Source: Paraburkholderia terricola (GTDB lineage: Bacteria; Pseudomonadota; Gammaproteobacteria; Burkholderiales; Burkholderiaceae). From it: a DNA stretch of 64,000 bases. The translations under genes were made by a program, and so were the position numbers. How positions within the stretch are numbered: position 1 is the first letter of the stretch; each line of letters begins with the position of its first letter. Below, in pieces: positions 54,746 to 64,000 of the stretch. The notes beneath the pieces were generated by a model, which did not search any database, was not told the origin of the DNA, and was given only the letters and a program-made list of their open reading frames with translations. The stretch covers positions 186,001 through 250,000 of the forward strand of contig NZ_FRAB01000003.1 in the NCBI RefSeq assembly GCF_900142195.1, in the 5' to 3' direction.

Positions 54746-56791
54746 ATGAGTGCCGTTGCAGAATCTGTTGGTGCGCCCGCGACCCGGCTCATGGCCGACG
54801 CGCTGCGCATGCTCGCGATCGATGCGGTGGAAGCGGCGAAGTCCGGCCATCCGGGCATGCCGCTCGGCATGGCGGAGATTGCCGTCGCGTTGTGGGACCG
54901 GCATCTGAAGCACAATCCGCGCGATCCGGCGTGGCCCGACCGCGATCGCTTCGTGTTGTCGAACGGACACGGCTCGATGCTGTTGTACGGCTTGCTGCAT
55001 CTGAGCGGCTATGACTTGCCGATCGACGAGTTGAAGCGCTTTCGTCAGTTGCACAGCAAGACGCCGGGGCATCCCGAAGTGGGCGTGACGCCCGGCGTCG
55101 AAACCACCACGGGTCCGCTCGGGCAAGGTCTCGCGAACGCGGTCGGCATGGCGCTCGCCGAGGCGCTGCTCGCGCGCGAGTTCAACCGGCCCGGCCATGC
55201 GATCGTCGATCACCGCACCTACGTGTTCACCGGCGACGGCTGTCTGATGGAAGGCATCTCGCACGAGGCCGCGTCGCTCGCGGGCACGCTGAAGCTCGAC
55301 AAGCTCACGGTGCTGTACGACGACAACGGCATTTCGATCGACGGCCACGTTCAGCAGTGGTTCGCCGACGACACGCCGGCGCGCTTCGCCGCGTATGGCT
55401 GGCACGTGGTGCGCGCGGTGGACGGCCATGACGTCGACGCGGTCGATCGCGCCTTGCAGGACGCGCGCGCGGCGGGCAAGCCGACGCTGATCTGCTGCAA
55501 GACGGTGATCGGCAAGGGTTCGCCGTCGAAAGCTGGCACCCACGACGTGCACGGCGCGCCGCTCGGCGCGGACGAGATCGGCGCGACCCGGCGCGCGCTC
55601 GGCTGGCCGCATCCGCCCTTCGTGATGCCGGGCGAGGTCCGCACGCTATGGGACGCAAGCGAGCGCGGCGCCGCCGCGCAAGCGGAGTGGACGCAGCGCT
55701 TCGACGCCTATCGCAGGCATTACCCCGCCGAGGCGGCCGAATTCGAACGCCGGACCCAGGGCACGCTGCCCGCGCAATGGCGCGACGCGGTCCGCGCGAT
55801 GGTGCGCGACGTCGACTGCGCGGCGGAATCGATTGCGACGCGCAAGGCCTCGCAGCAGACCATCGCCGTGCTCGCGCGCGTCCTCCCCGAGTTTCTGGGC
55901 GGCTCGGCCGACCTGACCGGCTCCAATCTCACCAACTGGAAAAGCGCCGTCGACGTGCATGCCGACGACGGCGGCCTGCAAGGCGGCAACTATCTGCACT
56001 ACGGCGTGCGCGAATTCGGCATGAGCGCGCTGATGAACGGCATTGCGCTGCATCGCGGGCATGTTCCGTTCGGCGGCACGTTCCTCACGTTTTCCGACTA
56101 CTCGCGCAACGCTTTGCGCATGGCCTCGCTGATGAAAACGCGCGCGATCTTCGTGTTCACGCACGATTCGATCGGTCTCGGCGAGGACGGGCCGACACAC
56201 CAGGCGGTGGAACATGCGGCGAGCCTCAGACTGATTCCGGGGCTCGACATCTGGCGTCCGTGCGACACGGTCGAAACGGCGCAGGCCTGGGCGCAAGCGG
56301 TCGAACGCGACGGGCCGTCGTGCCTGCTGCTGAGCCGGCAGAACCTGCCGTTCGCGGCGCGTAGCGGCGAACAGATCGACGCCGTCGAGCAAGGCGGTTA
56401 TGTGCTGCGCGACTGGCCGGACGAGTCCGCGTCGCAGCCGCGCGTCGTGCTGATCGCGACCGGTTCGGAAGTCGCGCTCGCGCTCGACGCCGTCGCGCCG
56501 CTTGCCGAAGCCGGCATCGCCGCGCGGGTCGTCTCGATGCCGTCCACCAGCGTGTTCGACCGGCAGCCGCGCGCATGGCGCGATGCGGTGTTGCCGCCGG
56601 GTGTGCCGCGGGTCGCGGTGGAAGCGGGCGTGACCGCGTTCTGGCGGCAATACGTCGGGCTGGAGGGCGGCGTGGTCGGCATCGATTCGTTCGGCGAATC
56701 GGCGCCCGCCGCCGCGCTGTTCACGCACTTCAATCTGACGGCGCAGGCGGTGGTGGACGAAGCCCGCCGCGTCGCGCATGGCGCGCCATGA
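54746..56791 (+). CDS. cbbT: transketolase
   Basis: A 681-residue thiamine-diphosphate enzyme. TPP motif [19 protein letters not shown]...DDNGIS near residue 155-200, substrate loop [18 protein letters not shown] near the N-terminus, catalytic His and the domain 2 [18 protein letters not shown]. The chosen ATG at 54746 follows CAAGGAGACACTTTC; an upstream GTG at 54728 is possible but would overlap the ribosome binding site. Shuffles C2 units in ribulose bisphosphate regeneration. Followed 35 bases later by cbbA. Confidence 0.97.
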   Translation: MSAVAESVGAPATRLMADALRMLAIDAVEAAKSGHPGMPLGMAEIAVALWDRHLKHNPRDPAWPDRDRFVLSNGHGSMLLYGLLHLSGYDLPIDELKRFRQLHSKTPGHPEVGVTPGVETTTGPLGQGLANAVGMALAEALLAREFNRPGHAIVDHRTYVFTGDGCLMEGISHEAASLAGTLKLDKLTVLYDDNGISIDGHVQQWFADDTPARFAAYGWHVVRAVDGHDVDAVDRALQDARAAGKPTLICCKTVIGKGSPSKAGTHDVHGAPLGADEIGATRRALGWPHPPFVMPGEVRTLWDASERGAAAQAEWTQRFDAYRRHYPAEAAEFERRTQGTLPAQWRDAVRAMVRDVDCAAESIATRKASQQTIAVLARVLPEFLGGSADLTGSNLTNWKSAVDVHADDGGLQGGNYLHYGVREFGMSALMNGIALHRGHVPFGGTFLTFSDYSRNALRMASLMKTRAIFVFTHDSIGLGEDGPTHQAVEHAASLRLIPGLDIWRPCDTVETAQAWAQAVERDGPSCLLLSRQNLPFAARSGEQIDAVEQGGYVLRDWPDESASQPRVVLIATGSEVALALDAVAPLAEAGIAARVVSMPSTSVFDRQPRAWRDAVLPPGVPRVAVEAGVTAFWRQYVGLEGGVVGIDSFGESAPAAALFTHFNLTAQAVVDEARRVAHGAP

Positions 56792-56826
56792 TCCGTTTCA
56801 TTCGATAAGAGCTCAAGGAGTTTGCG

Positions 56827-57864
56827 ATGGCCTTCATAGCACTGCGGCAACTACTGGACCACGCGGCCGAGCACGGCTACGGCGTGCCGGCGTTCAACGT
56901 CAACAACATGGAGCAGATTCACGCGATCATGCAGGCCGCCGAGGCCACCGCGAGCCCGGTGATCCTGCAGGCGTCGGCGGGGGCGCGCAAATATGCGGGC
57001 GAACCGTATTTGCGGCATCTCGTCCTGGCTGCGCTGGAGGCGCACCCCGATATTCCGCTCGTGCTGCATCAGGATCATGGCGCGAGCCCGGCGTTGTGCC
57101 AGCAGGCGATCCGTTCGGGCTTCACGTCGGTGATGATGGACGGCTCGCTGCTGCCCGACCAGAAAACGCCGGCCGGCTACGACTACAACGTCGACGTGAG
57201 CCGCCGCGTGGTGGAGTCCGCGCATGCGGTGGGCGTTTCCGTGGAGGGCGAGCTGGGTTGTCTCGGTTCGCTCGAAACCGGCGAGGCGGGCGAGGAGGAC
57301 GGCGTCGGCGCGCAAGGCAAACTCTCGCGCGACGATCTGCTCACCGATCCGCACGAGGCGCAGATTTTCGTCGAAGCCACCGGCGTCGATGCGTTGGCGA
57401 TTGCGATTGGCACCTCGCACGGCGCGTACAAGTTCAGCCGCCAGCCGACCGGCGACATTCTGGCGATCGACCGCATCGTCGAGATTCATGAGCGGATTCC
57501 GAACACGCATCTGGTGATGCACGGCTCGTCGTCGGTGCCGCAGGAATGGCTCGCGATCATCCGCGAATACGGCGGCGAGATTCCGGTGACTTACGGCGTG
57601 CCGGTCGAGGAGATCCGGCGCGGCATCGCGCATGGCGTGCGCAAGGTGAACATCGACACGGACATCCGCCTCGCAATGAGCGGCGCGATGCGCAAGTCGA
57701 TGGCGAATGCGCGTTCCGAGTTCGATCCGCGCGCCGCGTTGAAGGCCGCGACCGCGGCGGCGAGCGCCGTGTGCGTCGAGCGCTTCGAGGCGTTCGGCTG
57801 CGCGGGGCAGGCGCCGCGCATCAAGCCGCTGCCGCTCGAGGCGATGGCGCGCCGCTACCACTGA
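56827..57864 (+). CDS. cbbA: fructose-bisphosphate aldolase, class II
   Basis: A 345-residue class II (Calvin subtype) aldolase. [20 protein letters not shown], the zinc His pair in [43 protein letters not shown] and [12 protein letters not shown], and [20 protein letters not shown] are present in order. Makes fructose 1,6- and sedoheptulose 1,7-bisphosphate. ATG after CAAGGAGTTTGCG. Spaced 23 bases from cbbE. Confidence 0.98.
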   Translation: MAFIALRQLLDHAAEHGYGVPAFNVNNMEQIHAIMQAAEATASPVILQASAGARKYAGEPYLRHLVLAALEAHPDIPLVLHQDHGASPALCQQAIRSGFTSVMMDGSLLPDQKTPAGYDYNVDVSRRVVESAHAVGVSVEGELGCLGSLETGEAGEEDGVGAQGKLSRDDLLTDPHEAQIFVEATGVDALAIAIGTSHGAYKFSRQPTGDILAIDRIVEIHERIPNTHLVMHGSSSVPQEWLAIIREYGGEIPVTYGVPVEEIRRGIAHGVRKVNIDTDIRLAMSGAMRKSMANARSEFDPRAALKAATAAASAVCVERFEAFGCAGQAPRIKPLPLEAMARRYH

Positions 57865-57887
57865 ACCCACATCGAGAGGAAACGGCC

Positions 57888-58619
57888 ATGCGCGACTTCC
57901 TGATTGCCCCGTCGCTGCTGTCGGCGGATTTCGCCCGTCTCGCCGACGAGATCCGCGACGTGAGCGCGGCCGGCGCGGACTGGATCCATCTGGACGTGAT
58001 GGACAACCACTACGTGCCGAACCTCACGGTCGGGCCGCTCGTGTGCGCGGCGATCCGCCCGCATACGCCGGTGCCGATCGACGTGCATCTGATGACGATG
58101 CCCGTCGATCCGCTCGTGCTCGCGTTCGCGGAGGCGGGCGCGAACACGATCAGCTTTCATCCCGAAGCGTCGCTACACGTGCACCGCACCATCGAACTGA
58201 TCAAGGCCAACGGCGCGCGCGCGGGACTGGCGCTCAATCCGGCCACGCCGCTCGCGGTGCTCGATCATGTGATGGAAATGCTTGACGTGGTGGTGGTGAT
58301 GTCGGTGAATCCGGGGTTCGGCGGGCAGGCCTTCATTCCCGAAACGCTGGAGAAGCTGCGCAGCCTGCGCAAGTCGGTCGACGCGACGATGCAGCGCACC
58401 GGACGGCCGTTGCTGATCGAAGTGGATGGCGGCGTGAAGGCGTCGAACATCGCGGCGATCGCGGCCGCGGGCGCGGATGTGTTCGTTGCGGGTTCGGCTG
58501 TGTTCGGCGCGGATAACTATGCGCAGGCGATCGGCGGGATGCGCGCCGAACTGGCGCTTGGCAATGTCAACCTGGGTGTTGATCTGAACGATGCGGCGGG
58601 CCTCGCCGTGACGCACTGA
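57888..58619 (+). CDS. cbbE: ribulose-phosphate 3-epimerase
   Basis: A 243-residue Rpe. IAPSLLSADFARLADEI, DWIHLDVMDNHYVPNLTVGP (metal His and catalytic Asp), MTMPVDPLVLAFAEAGAN, VMSVNPGFGGQAFIPETLEK and EVDGGVKASNI show all the active-site residues. Interconverts ribulose and xylulose 5-phosphates. Last gene of the cbb operon, ending about 90 bases from a convergent gene. A C-terminal tail (NVNLGVDLNDAAGLAVTH) is short. Confidence 0.97.
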   Translation: MRDFLIAPSLLSADFARLADEIRDVSAAGADWIHLDVMDNHYVPNLTVGPLVCAAIRPHTPVPIDVHLMTMPVDPLVLAFAEAGANTISFHPEASLHVHRTIELIKANGARAGLALNPATPLAVLDHVMEMLDVVVVMSVNPGFGGQAFIPETLEKLRSLRKSVDATMQRTGRPLLIEVDGGVKASNIAAIAAAGADVFVAGSAVFGADNYAQAIGGMRAELALGNVNLGVDLNDAAGLAVTH

Positions 58620-58709
58620 AGCGGGTAGTCGAGGCTGGCACTTGGAGCGGCCACTTCACGCGGCCACTTCAAGCGAGTGCCCGAAGCGAGTACCTGCAAC
58701 TCGCAGGCG

Positions 58710-60092
58710 CTAGCGTTTCTTCATCGTCTCTCCGGGTGCGCACCATGCGGCGAGATCCTGTTCGGGCCGGTCGACCGCGCAGCCCCAGTCGAGCGGCTGG
58801 TCCTGGTCGAAGCGCTTGCCGAGGCGCCAGGCGATTTCCGCGCGGGCGAGTTGCACGCCCATGTAGAACGCGTGGCCGCCGTCGCTCTCCAGATTCAGTT
58901 GCGGATAGAGCGCGAAGGGGTCGTCCGCCACGCGATGGCCGTCGCGGTTGTAGACGTGGATGCCGTCGTCGCTCACCTGTACGCGGAAATTCGGATCGCG
59001 CACCTCGCGGGCGAAGTCGTCGATTTCCGCGGCGCTGTAGGGAAACGGGCGTTTCGCGTGAACCGTGGCGAGATCGCCGTTGATGCCTTTCGGCAGCACT
59101 TGCGCTTCGCGTGCGGCATGCATCACGCGGCGCGCGACGTCGGCCTCGCGCACGGCGCGCCGCGCATGCAGGCTCACGGCGGTCGTGAGCACCGCGCTCA
59201 CGCGAAGCTCCGCGGCCATGCCGAGCAGCACCGCGTTGATGCCGCTCGTATCGGCTTCGGTCAACTCGGTTACGTTGCCGATGCCCATCATGATCGCGAT
59301 GTCGGGATAGCGCTCGCGCAGCCCGACATAACGCGCTATCGACGCGGCGAGCCCGAACGGGATCGGATCGAGAATCGGGTCGGCGAGAAACGCGCGTCCG
59401 CGCGCGGACAGCAGGTCGATCGCGGCGTCGAGCGAGGCCGGCTCGCGCTGATCGCGCGCGACCAGAATCGGCGTCGACGGGACTTCGTCGGCGATCCACA
59501 GCGTGTCGAGGTTCAGGCTCATCAGATAGTCGGCGCCCGCGCGGCCGCCGCGCAGCAGTTCCTCGCTGCGCATCGAATCGACGCTCACGCGATAGCCTTC
59601 GGCCTTCAGCAGACGAACCGCGTCTTCGAGATGAGGAAACGGTGTTTCGGGCAGGCAGCCGATGTCGATCACGTCGGCGCCCTGGGCGGCATAATCGCGT
59701 GCGCGCTTCGCGATGCCTTCCAGATCGAGGCGCGGCGCATCGACGATCTCCGCGAAAATCTCGGTCTCGTAGTGCGTCAGATCCATCGGCTTGGCCTCGC
59801 GGCCGAAGAACTGCGGCAGATCCTTGACCTCTTCGGGACCGCGCTCCACCGGCACGCCGTAGTGCGCGCTCAACGCGTCGAGATCGCCGCGGCAGCGTCC
59901 CGGCACGATCACCCGCTGCGCCGCGAGCGGCGCGGCCACGCGGCGGCGAATCATGTCCGCCGTCATCAACGCGGCCACCTGTAGCCCGATTTCGCGGATC
60001 TCCCAACTGAACGGCGTCGGCGCCATGCTGTCGAGCACGCGTGCGAGGCTCTTCTCGGCGAGCCGGCCAGTCAGGAAGACGATGTGGTCCAT
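58710..60092 (-). CDS. dihydropteroate-synthase-like protein of H4MPT clusters (DUF6513)
   Basis: A 460-residue protein with an N-terminal domain of unknown type (MDHIVFLTGRLAEKSLARVL) and a TIM barrel like dihydropteroate synthase (ADVIDIGCLPETPFPHLEDAVRLL, VSVDSMRSEELLRGGRAGAD, MMGIGNVTELTEAD). This architecture is conserved in H4MPT-forming bacteria and archaea, where a DHPS analogue must join the pterin to the ribofuranosyl-aminobenzene part, so it is a candidate for methanopterin assembly; no activity is proven to my knowledge. Third gene of the sigma-54 regulator/flavoprotein operon, with a 132-base gap. Confidence 0.85.
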   Translation of the reverse strand: MDHIVFLTGRLAEKSLARVLDSMAPTPFSWEIREIGLQVAALMTADMIRRRVAAPLAAQRVIVPGRCRGDLDALSAHYGVPVERGPEEVKDLPQFFGREAKPMDLTHYETEIFAEIVDAPRLDLEGIAKRARDYAAQGADVIDIGCLPETPFPHLEDAVRLLKAEGYRVSVDSMRSEELLRGGRAGADYLMSLNLDTLWIADEVPSTPILVARDQREPASLDAAIDLLSARGRAFLADPILDPIPFGLAASIARYVGLRERYPDIAIMMGIGNVTELTEADTSGINAVLLGMAAELRVSAVLTTAVSLHARRAVREADVARRVMHAAREAQVLPKGINGDLATVHAKRPFPYSAAEIDDFAREVRDPNFRVQVSDDGIHVYNRDGHRVADDPFALYPQLNLESDGGHAFYMGVQLARAEIAWRLGKRFDQDQPLDWGCAVDRPEQDLAAWCAPGETMKKR

Positions 60093-60106
60093 GTCGGTCA
60101 GGTCAG

Positions 60107-60224
60107 TACGCGCCGGGCCGCCCCAAGCGTGCTGACGCCCCTTCGGGGGGCAGCGACCGCAGGGAGCATGGGGGTCGTTTCAAGTACGCGCCGGGCAGCG
60201 ACCGCAGGGAGCGTGGGGTTCGTC
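60107..60224. repeat. REP-like direct repeat between the flavoprotein and DUF6513 genes
   Basis: GTACGCGCCGGGC is followed by CCCCTTCGGGGGGCAGCGAC and CGCAGGGAGCATGGGGGTCG, and then by a second, shorter copy of the same elements from 60184. This resembles an intergenic repeat common in Burkholderia genomes. It contains a small CCCCTTCGGGG hairpin and may end or process the transcript. Confidence 0.65.
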
Positions 60225-60803
60225 TCATACCAGATCGAGCGTCGACAAGCGTTCACCGAGCGCCGCTTTCAGCTCATCCAGCGAGCGAACGAGGGTCGTA
60301 TATTCGAAGCGCGACAGGCGCTCGACGTTGTCGAGTTCGATCGCCCGCGGACGCAGTTCCACCCATTCGTTCGGGCTTTGCGTGATCACGGTCGGTTCGG
60401 TGTCGCATGCAAACACAATGCCCGGAATGCATTGCTTGCCCGCCTGCGCGAACATGTTGGTGGGCAGCGTATCGGAGATGCCGAACGCGCATTTGGCGAC
60501 GGTGTTGCTGGTGGCGGGCGCGATCACCACCGTGTGATAGACGCCGTGATACAGCATGCCGACCGGCACGCCGCTCGCGCTGTTGTCGCGCAGCACGCGG
60601 AAATGCTTGCGCAGCTTCGGCAGCGGCCAACCGTAAAGCGGTAGCACTTCCTCGCCGGCCGCGGACAGAAAGAGGTCCACGCGCGGCAGTTCGAGCGCGA
60701 GCGCGATGGACTCCTCGATCATATGGCCGGAGCCGGTCACGCACCACGCAAAACGCGCATCGGGCTTGAACTCGTTGAGGTGACGCGCGGGTGCCTGGGT
60801 CAT
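60225..60803 (-). CDS. flavoprotein of H4MPT clusters (archaeoflavoprotein / dihydromethanopterin reductase-like)
   Basis: A 192-residue Rossmann-like flavoprotein (HFCD type). FAWCVTGSGHMIEESIALA gives the first phosphate loop, FLSAAGEEVLPLYGWP is typical, VVIAPATSNTVAKCAFGISD binds flavin, and DTEPTVI follows. It is like the archaeal flavoprotein (AfpA) and DmrB group that reduces dihydromethanopterin, so a role in making active H4MPT is plausible. Overlaps the sigma-54 activator stop by ATGA. Confidence 0.87.
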   Translation of the reverse strand: MTQAPARHLNEFKPDARFAWCVTGSGHMIEESIALALELPRVDLFLSAAGEEVLPLYGWPLPKLRKHFRVLRDNSASGVPVGMLYHGVYHTVVIAPATSNTVAKCAFGISDTLPTNMFAQAGKQCIPGIVFACDTEPTVITQSPNEWVELRPRAIELDNVERLSRFEYTTLVRSLDELKAALGERLSTLDLV

Positions 60804-62905
60804 GCGGCAGCGGCGGGCGACGATCCGTTGTACGGCATGCCATCGGACGGATCGTCGGGCGACCCGTCGGGCGGCGCGCCATCGAGCGGCGTGCCGTCGT
60901 GCGACAGCCGGATATGCAGCCGGCGCATCTTCCGGTACAGGGTGTTGCGGCTGATGCCGAGCGCCTTCGCGACGTTGCTGACGTTCCAGCGGTGCTCGTC
61001 GAGCAGCGACAGCACGGTTTCGCGCTCGTTCAACTGGATCGCGTTGAGCGCGGAGAGGTCCGCGTCGTCGGTCAGGTGCGCTTCGAACTCCGCGGCGGCA
61101 ACGTTCGGCGCCGACGGCATGCCGACGCTCGGCGCGCGCTGCGTGATTTCGACGGGCAGGTCCTCGCAGCGGATCGGTTGTCCGTCACTGAGCGCGATCG
61201 CCATTTGCAACACGTGCCGCAACTGGCGAATGTTGCCGGGCCACGCATAGGTCAGGAGCGCGTGTTCGGCCTCGGCGGTCAACTCGGGCGGTTCGTCGTC
61301 GCCGGATTCGTTTTCGAGCAGATGGTGGATCAGCGCAAGTTTGTCGAGCCGCTCGCAAAGCGGCGGCAGGTTCAGTTCGACGCCCTTGAGCCGGTAATAC
61401 AGATCCTCGCGGAACTGCCCGCCATGCACGAGTTCGAGCAGATTGCGGTGACTCGCGCTGATGAGCTGAAAATTGACCTTGACGGTCGTTTCCGCGCCGA
61501 GCGGCGTCACCTCGTGTTCCTCGATCACGCGCAAGAGCCGCGCTTGCAACGCGAGCGGCATGTCGCCGATTTCATCGAGAAACAGCGTGCCGGTATTCGC
61601 CTGCACGATCTTGCCGCGACGCCCTTCGCGTTGCGCGCCGGTAAACGCGCCGGCGCGATAGCCGAACAACTCGCTTTCGATCAGATTCTCCGGCAACGAT
61701 GCGCAATTCACCGGCACGAACGGGCCGGCCGAGTGCGGGCTGATGCTGTGCAATGCCTGGGCGAACACTTCCTTGCCGGTGCCCGTTTGGCCTCTGATCA
61801 CGATCGGGATCTTGCGCTGAATGACGCGCGCGGCCAGCTGGATTTGCGAGGCCATGCGCGGGTCGCCGAATTCCAGATGCGCGATTTCGTCGAGCCGGGC
61901 GGGCGGCGGGCGCTTTTCGGGCGGCGCGGCGCGCGGCACGGGACTGGCGAGCGCCACGCGGGTGGCGCGCCCGGCGCGGTTCTGCGGCGTCTGCGCGACG
62001 AGAAAGAAACGGTTGGTCGCGTTCGCGCTGTAGACGGTGACCGGATGGAACGAGCCGCGAATGCTGCGCGCGATCATGTCTTCGAGCGAGGCGTTGAAGG
62101 CTTCCTCGATGCGCCGTCCGCGCAATTCGCTCAAGCTGCGAAAGCCGAGCTGGAACAGCGCGCTGCGGTTCGCGGCGAGCACGGTGCTGTCGTCCGCGAC
62201 GGCGAGCTTGCCGCCGTGCAGCGTGCCGACGAATTCCGGGCGGCTATGGAAGTGAATCATGTTGGCATGCCGGTAACGCGAGTCCAGCAAGCGGTTTTCG
62301 ATCATTTGCCGCGACATGCCCACCAGCACCAGCGAGTGCTGCTGCAACAGCTTGGAGCGGCTCGTCACGTCGAGCACGCCGGCAATCTCGCCGCTATCGT
62401 CGAAGATCGGCGCGGCCGAGCAGGTGAGCGACGTATAGCGCGGATAGAAATGCTCGTGCTGGCAGACGGCGATGCAGTCGCGTTCGGCGAGACAGGTGCC
62501 CATGCCGTTGGTGCCCGCCTCGCGCTCGCTCCACAGGGCGCCCACGCGAAAGCCGTCGGGCGCGACCGCTTCGGCGAACGGCACCGACGAAACCTGATGG
62601 ACGATCACGCCGCCGGCGTCGACGAGGACCACCGCGAGTTCGGGATCGGCCAGTTGCTGATAGAGCGTGGTCATCTCGAGCTTCGAGCACGCGATCAGAT
62701 CGCCGAGCGCCTCGCGGCGTTCACTCAGTTCGTACTCGGTGAGAATGGGGGGCGTGACAAAGCGTGAAGGGTCGAGCTGAAACTCGTTCATGCAGCGCGC
62801 CCACGATTGAGCGACGGGTTCGCTCGTTGGACGCGTCGCCAATTGATGATTGACTACGTTCAGAACTTCTCGGACGTGCAGACTGCTATCAGCAAGCAAC
62901 GACAT
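60800..62905 (-). CDS. sigma-54-dependent transcriptional activator, AcoR-like
   Basis: A 701-residue regulator. N-terminal GAF-type domain (about residues 60-210, with SEREAGTNGMGTCLAE and SCSAAPIFDDSGEIAGVLDV-like strands), a PAS-like part to about 330, AAA+ domain with Walker A RGQTGTGKE, GAFTGA loop for sigma-54 contact (intact) and Walker B TLFLDEIGDMP, and a C-terminal Fis-type HTH (WNVSNVAKALGISRNTLYRK). The last 35 residues are Asp/Gly/Pro repeats. AcoR-like proteins sense alcohols, aldehydes or acetoin and start transcription of their catabolic genes. First gene of an operon with H4MPT biosynthesis-like genes. Confidence 0.94.
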   Translation of the reverse strand: MSLLADSSLHVREVLNVVNHQLATRPTSEPVAQSWARCMNEFQLDPSRFVTPPILTEYELSERREALGDLIACSKLEMTTLYQQLADPELAVVLVDAGGVIVHQVSSVPFAEAVAPDGFRVGALWSEREAGTNGMGTCLAERDCIAVCQHEHFYPRYTSLTCSAAPIFDDSGEIAGVLDVTSRSKLLQQHSLVLVGMSRQMIENRLLDSRYRHANMIHFHSRPEFVGTLHGGKLAVADDSTVLAANRSALFQLGFRSLSELRGRRIEEAFNASLEDMIARSIRGSFHPVTVYSANATNRFFLVAQTPQNRAGRATRVALASPVPRAAPPEKRPPPARLDEIAHLEFGDPRMASQIQLAARVIQRKIPIVIRGQTGTGKEVFAQALHSISPHSAGPFVPVNCASLPENLIESELFGYRAGAFTGAQREGRRGKIVQANTGTLFLDEIGDMPLALQARLLRVIEEHEVTPLGAETTVKVNFQLISASHRNLLELVHGGQFREDLYYRLKGVELNLPPLCERLDKLALIHHLLENESGDDEPPELTAEAEHALLTYAWPGNIRQLRHVLQMAIALSDGQPIRCEDLPVEITQRAPSVGMPSAPNVAAAEFEAHLTDDADLSALNAIQLNERETVLSLLDEHRWNVSNVAKALGISRNTLYRKMRRLHIRLSHDGTPLDGAPPDGSPDDPSDGMPYNGSSPAAAA

Positions 62906-63370
62906 GGGGTTTGTCTCCGTTGCGTCAATTCGGGCACTTTGCTAAGCGTGCCGCGAGCGCCGCTTTTATCGATACTGTCATCCCCTGCGCCGCGAATTCT
63001 GACGTCCGCATGCGCACTGAAAACCGGTCCTGATGTCAGGCTGTCTTAAAACTCTACGCTCGATGACGTTTGCGATCAATACGGAGTCGCATTACTTGTG
63101 CACGGCGCGCCCGATTTTTGCTTTTATCGGGGGAGGGCTTCGGTGCGGCTGCTTGTGGCGTGCCTGTGCGTTCGCTTATGCGTTCGAATGTGCGTTCGCT
63201 TATGCGTTCGTTCATGCGCTTTTCATGCGCCGCGTCCGGAGCCGAACGCGGGAGCGTGTTGCAGGCGCGGCGCAGATTGCTTCGCGCCGTGGCTGAACTG
63301 TCCCGCATTCCGTTCCATTACACCTGACTTCACCTGTTCCACCACTTGCCGCGCCGCGGCGGAGCACATC
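62906..63370. promoter_or_regulatory. divergent region before the FolB-like gene with a 24-bp repeat
   Basis: About 465 bases between the activator start and the FolB-like start, holding two divergent promoters. At 63165-63212 two near-exact copies of a 24-base unit (TGTGCGTTCGCTTATGCGTT and four more bases) follow each other, and shorter TGCGTTCG elements continue. A downstream reading frame is open across it, but the translation is Cys/Arg-rich and not credible. No clear sigma-54 site was found. Confidence 0.5.
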
Positions 63371-63907
63371 ATGGATCGTATCGACACCGTTCGTCTCGCC
63401 CGTTTCTCCGGCGCCCGCGCCGACGCCGACGCGTCAAGCCCGGCCGCGCGGCGCGACGCGCCCTCGGCGGGCGCGTCGTCCGGGCGCATGGACATCGTGT
63501 TCATCGAAAATTTCGTGGGACAGACGATCATCGGTATCGACAGCAGCGAGCAGCATGTGTTGCAGCCGATCCGCATGGATCTCGCGATCGGGGTGCCGTC
63601 CATTCGCGCCTGCACGACCGATCGCATCGAAGATACGATCAATTACGCGGCGGTGCGCGAGGCGCTGCATGCGCTGCTCGCGGCGCACGGCGTGCGCTTG
63701 CTGGAGGCGCTTGCCGAAGCGGTCGCGCGATTGCTGATTACCGACTTCGGCGCGCACTGGGTGCGCGTGTCGCTCGCCAAGCCGGCGAAGTTCGACGACG
63801 TGGCGGCGGTCGGCGTGCGGATCGAACGGCAACGCAGCGATCTGGCGACGACGGGTTCCGGGCTCGACAGCTACGCGTCGCTGGGGAAAGGGCTGATTCC
63901 GAATTGA
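63371..63907 (+). CDS. dihydroneopterin aldolase-like protein (FolB family)
   Basis: A 178-residue protein. After an N-terminal extension of about 35 residues (Ala/Ser/Asp-rich), the FolB fold begins at MDIVFIENFVGQTIIGID, with DTINYAAVREALHALLAAHG, then LLEALAEAVARLLI and a final VRVSLAKPAKFDDVAAVGV strand-Lys area. The usual second start at the inner Met would give about 140 residues, nearer to normal FolB. The catalytic Glu in IDSSEQ and Lys in LAKPAKF are plausible. In this setting it may split dihydroneopterin for H4MPT rather than folate. GGAG precedes the ATG. Confidence 0.8.
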   Translation: MDRIDTVRLARFSGARADADASSPAARRDAPSAGASSGRMDIVFIENFVGQTIIGIDSSEQHVLQPIRMDLAIGVPSIRACTTDRIEDTINYAAVREALHALLAAHGVRLLEALAEAVARLLITDFGAHWVRVSLAKPAKFDDVAAVGVRIERQRSDLATTGSGLDSYASLGKGLIPN

Positions 63908-64000
63908 ACGGCTGGCGCGGCGGCACGGCGCGCGGCGCGGATCGCGTGGCCGCCGTCTAGGGGGCGGGTAGGTGCGCCGCTGGTCAGGGCGTTGGCGGAC

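Noticed and set aside
63098..63370. N-terminal extension of the FolB-like protein to 269 residues
   Set aside because: The extra sequence is Cys/Arg-rich and made from the 24-bp repeat; a ribosome binding site precedes the ATG at 63371.

Overview
The window is GC-rich, densely coded DNA, apart from a few lower-GC intergenic stretches such as 9340-9437. Many genes are translationally coupled by ATGA or GTGA overlaps. The gene content and protein families fit a beta-proteobacterium of the Burkholderiaceae, most like Paraburkholderia, with chemo-autotrophic and C1 metabolism. I saw no rRNA, tRNA, CRISPR array, transposase or phage gene.

Left part (1-16.2 kb): a few housekeeping-type genes (an alpha/beta hydrolase cut by the window edge, DUF3182, VOC, DedA, GNAT) come first. 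They are followed by a cytochrome b561-type membrane protein and a complete carbohydrate-type ABC importer (4784-9031). Next is a catabolic block: a Tsx-like outer-membrane channel, an MFS carrier, a RutA-like flavin monooxygenase, a RutB-like cysteine hydrolase, a divergent M20 hydrolase, a RutF-like flavin reductase and an AraC regulator. It looks like an oxidative amide-ring-opening pathway that is not the canonical Rut pathway.

Middle (16.2-28.6 kb): a small acidic protein, trehalose-6-phosphate synthase (otsA), L-fuconate dehydratase convergent with otsA and divergent from a GntR regulator, a second sugar ABC importer whose two permeases both carry extra membrane segments, and two phosphatases linked to carbon fixation (phosphoglycolate phosphatase and CbbY). 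A beta-propeller protein of the kind found with PQQ-dependent catabolism closes this part.

Right part (28.6-64 kb): a C1/PQQ/CO2-fixation supercluster. A TonB receptor and a NarL-type two-component pair flank a minus-strand run that reads fhcB-fhcA-fhcD-fhcC, cytochrome b561, alpha/beta hydrolase, pqqB-pqqC-pqqD-pqqE and the response regulator. Then come methanofuran-type cofactor genes (mfnD, mfnF and mfnE on plus; mfnB on minus), H4MPT-cluster genes of unknown role (HisA-like, DUF447) and a tiny, isolated pqqA 12.8 kb from pqqB. Divergent from pqqA is a full Calvin-Benson operon, cbbL-S-X-F-P-T-A-E (form IC RuBisCO), without a cbbR in the window. The end holds a sigma-54 activator operon with a flavoprotein and a dihydropteroate-synthase-like protein, plus a FolB-like gene, all plausible H4MPT biosynthesis partners.

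Together the right half supports periplasmic PQQ-dependent alcohol (perhaps methanol) oxidation, formaldehyde oxidation to formate via H4MPT/methanofuran, and assimilation of the resulting CO2 by the Calvin cycle. The alcohol dehydrogenase itself, fae, mtdB and mch are not in the window.
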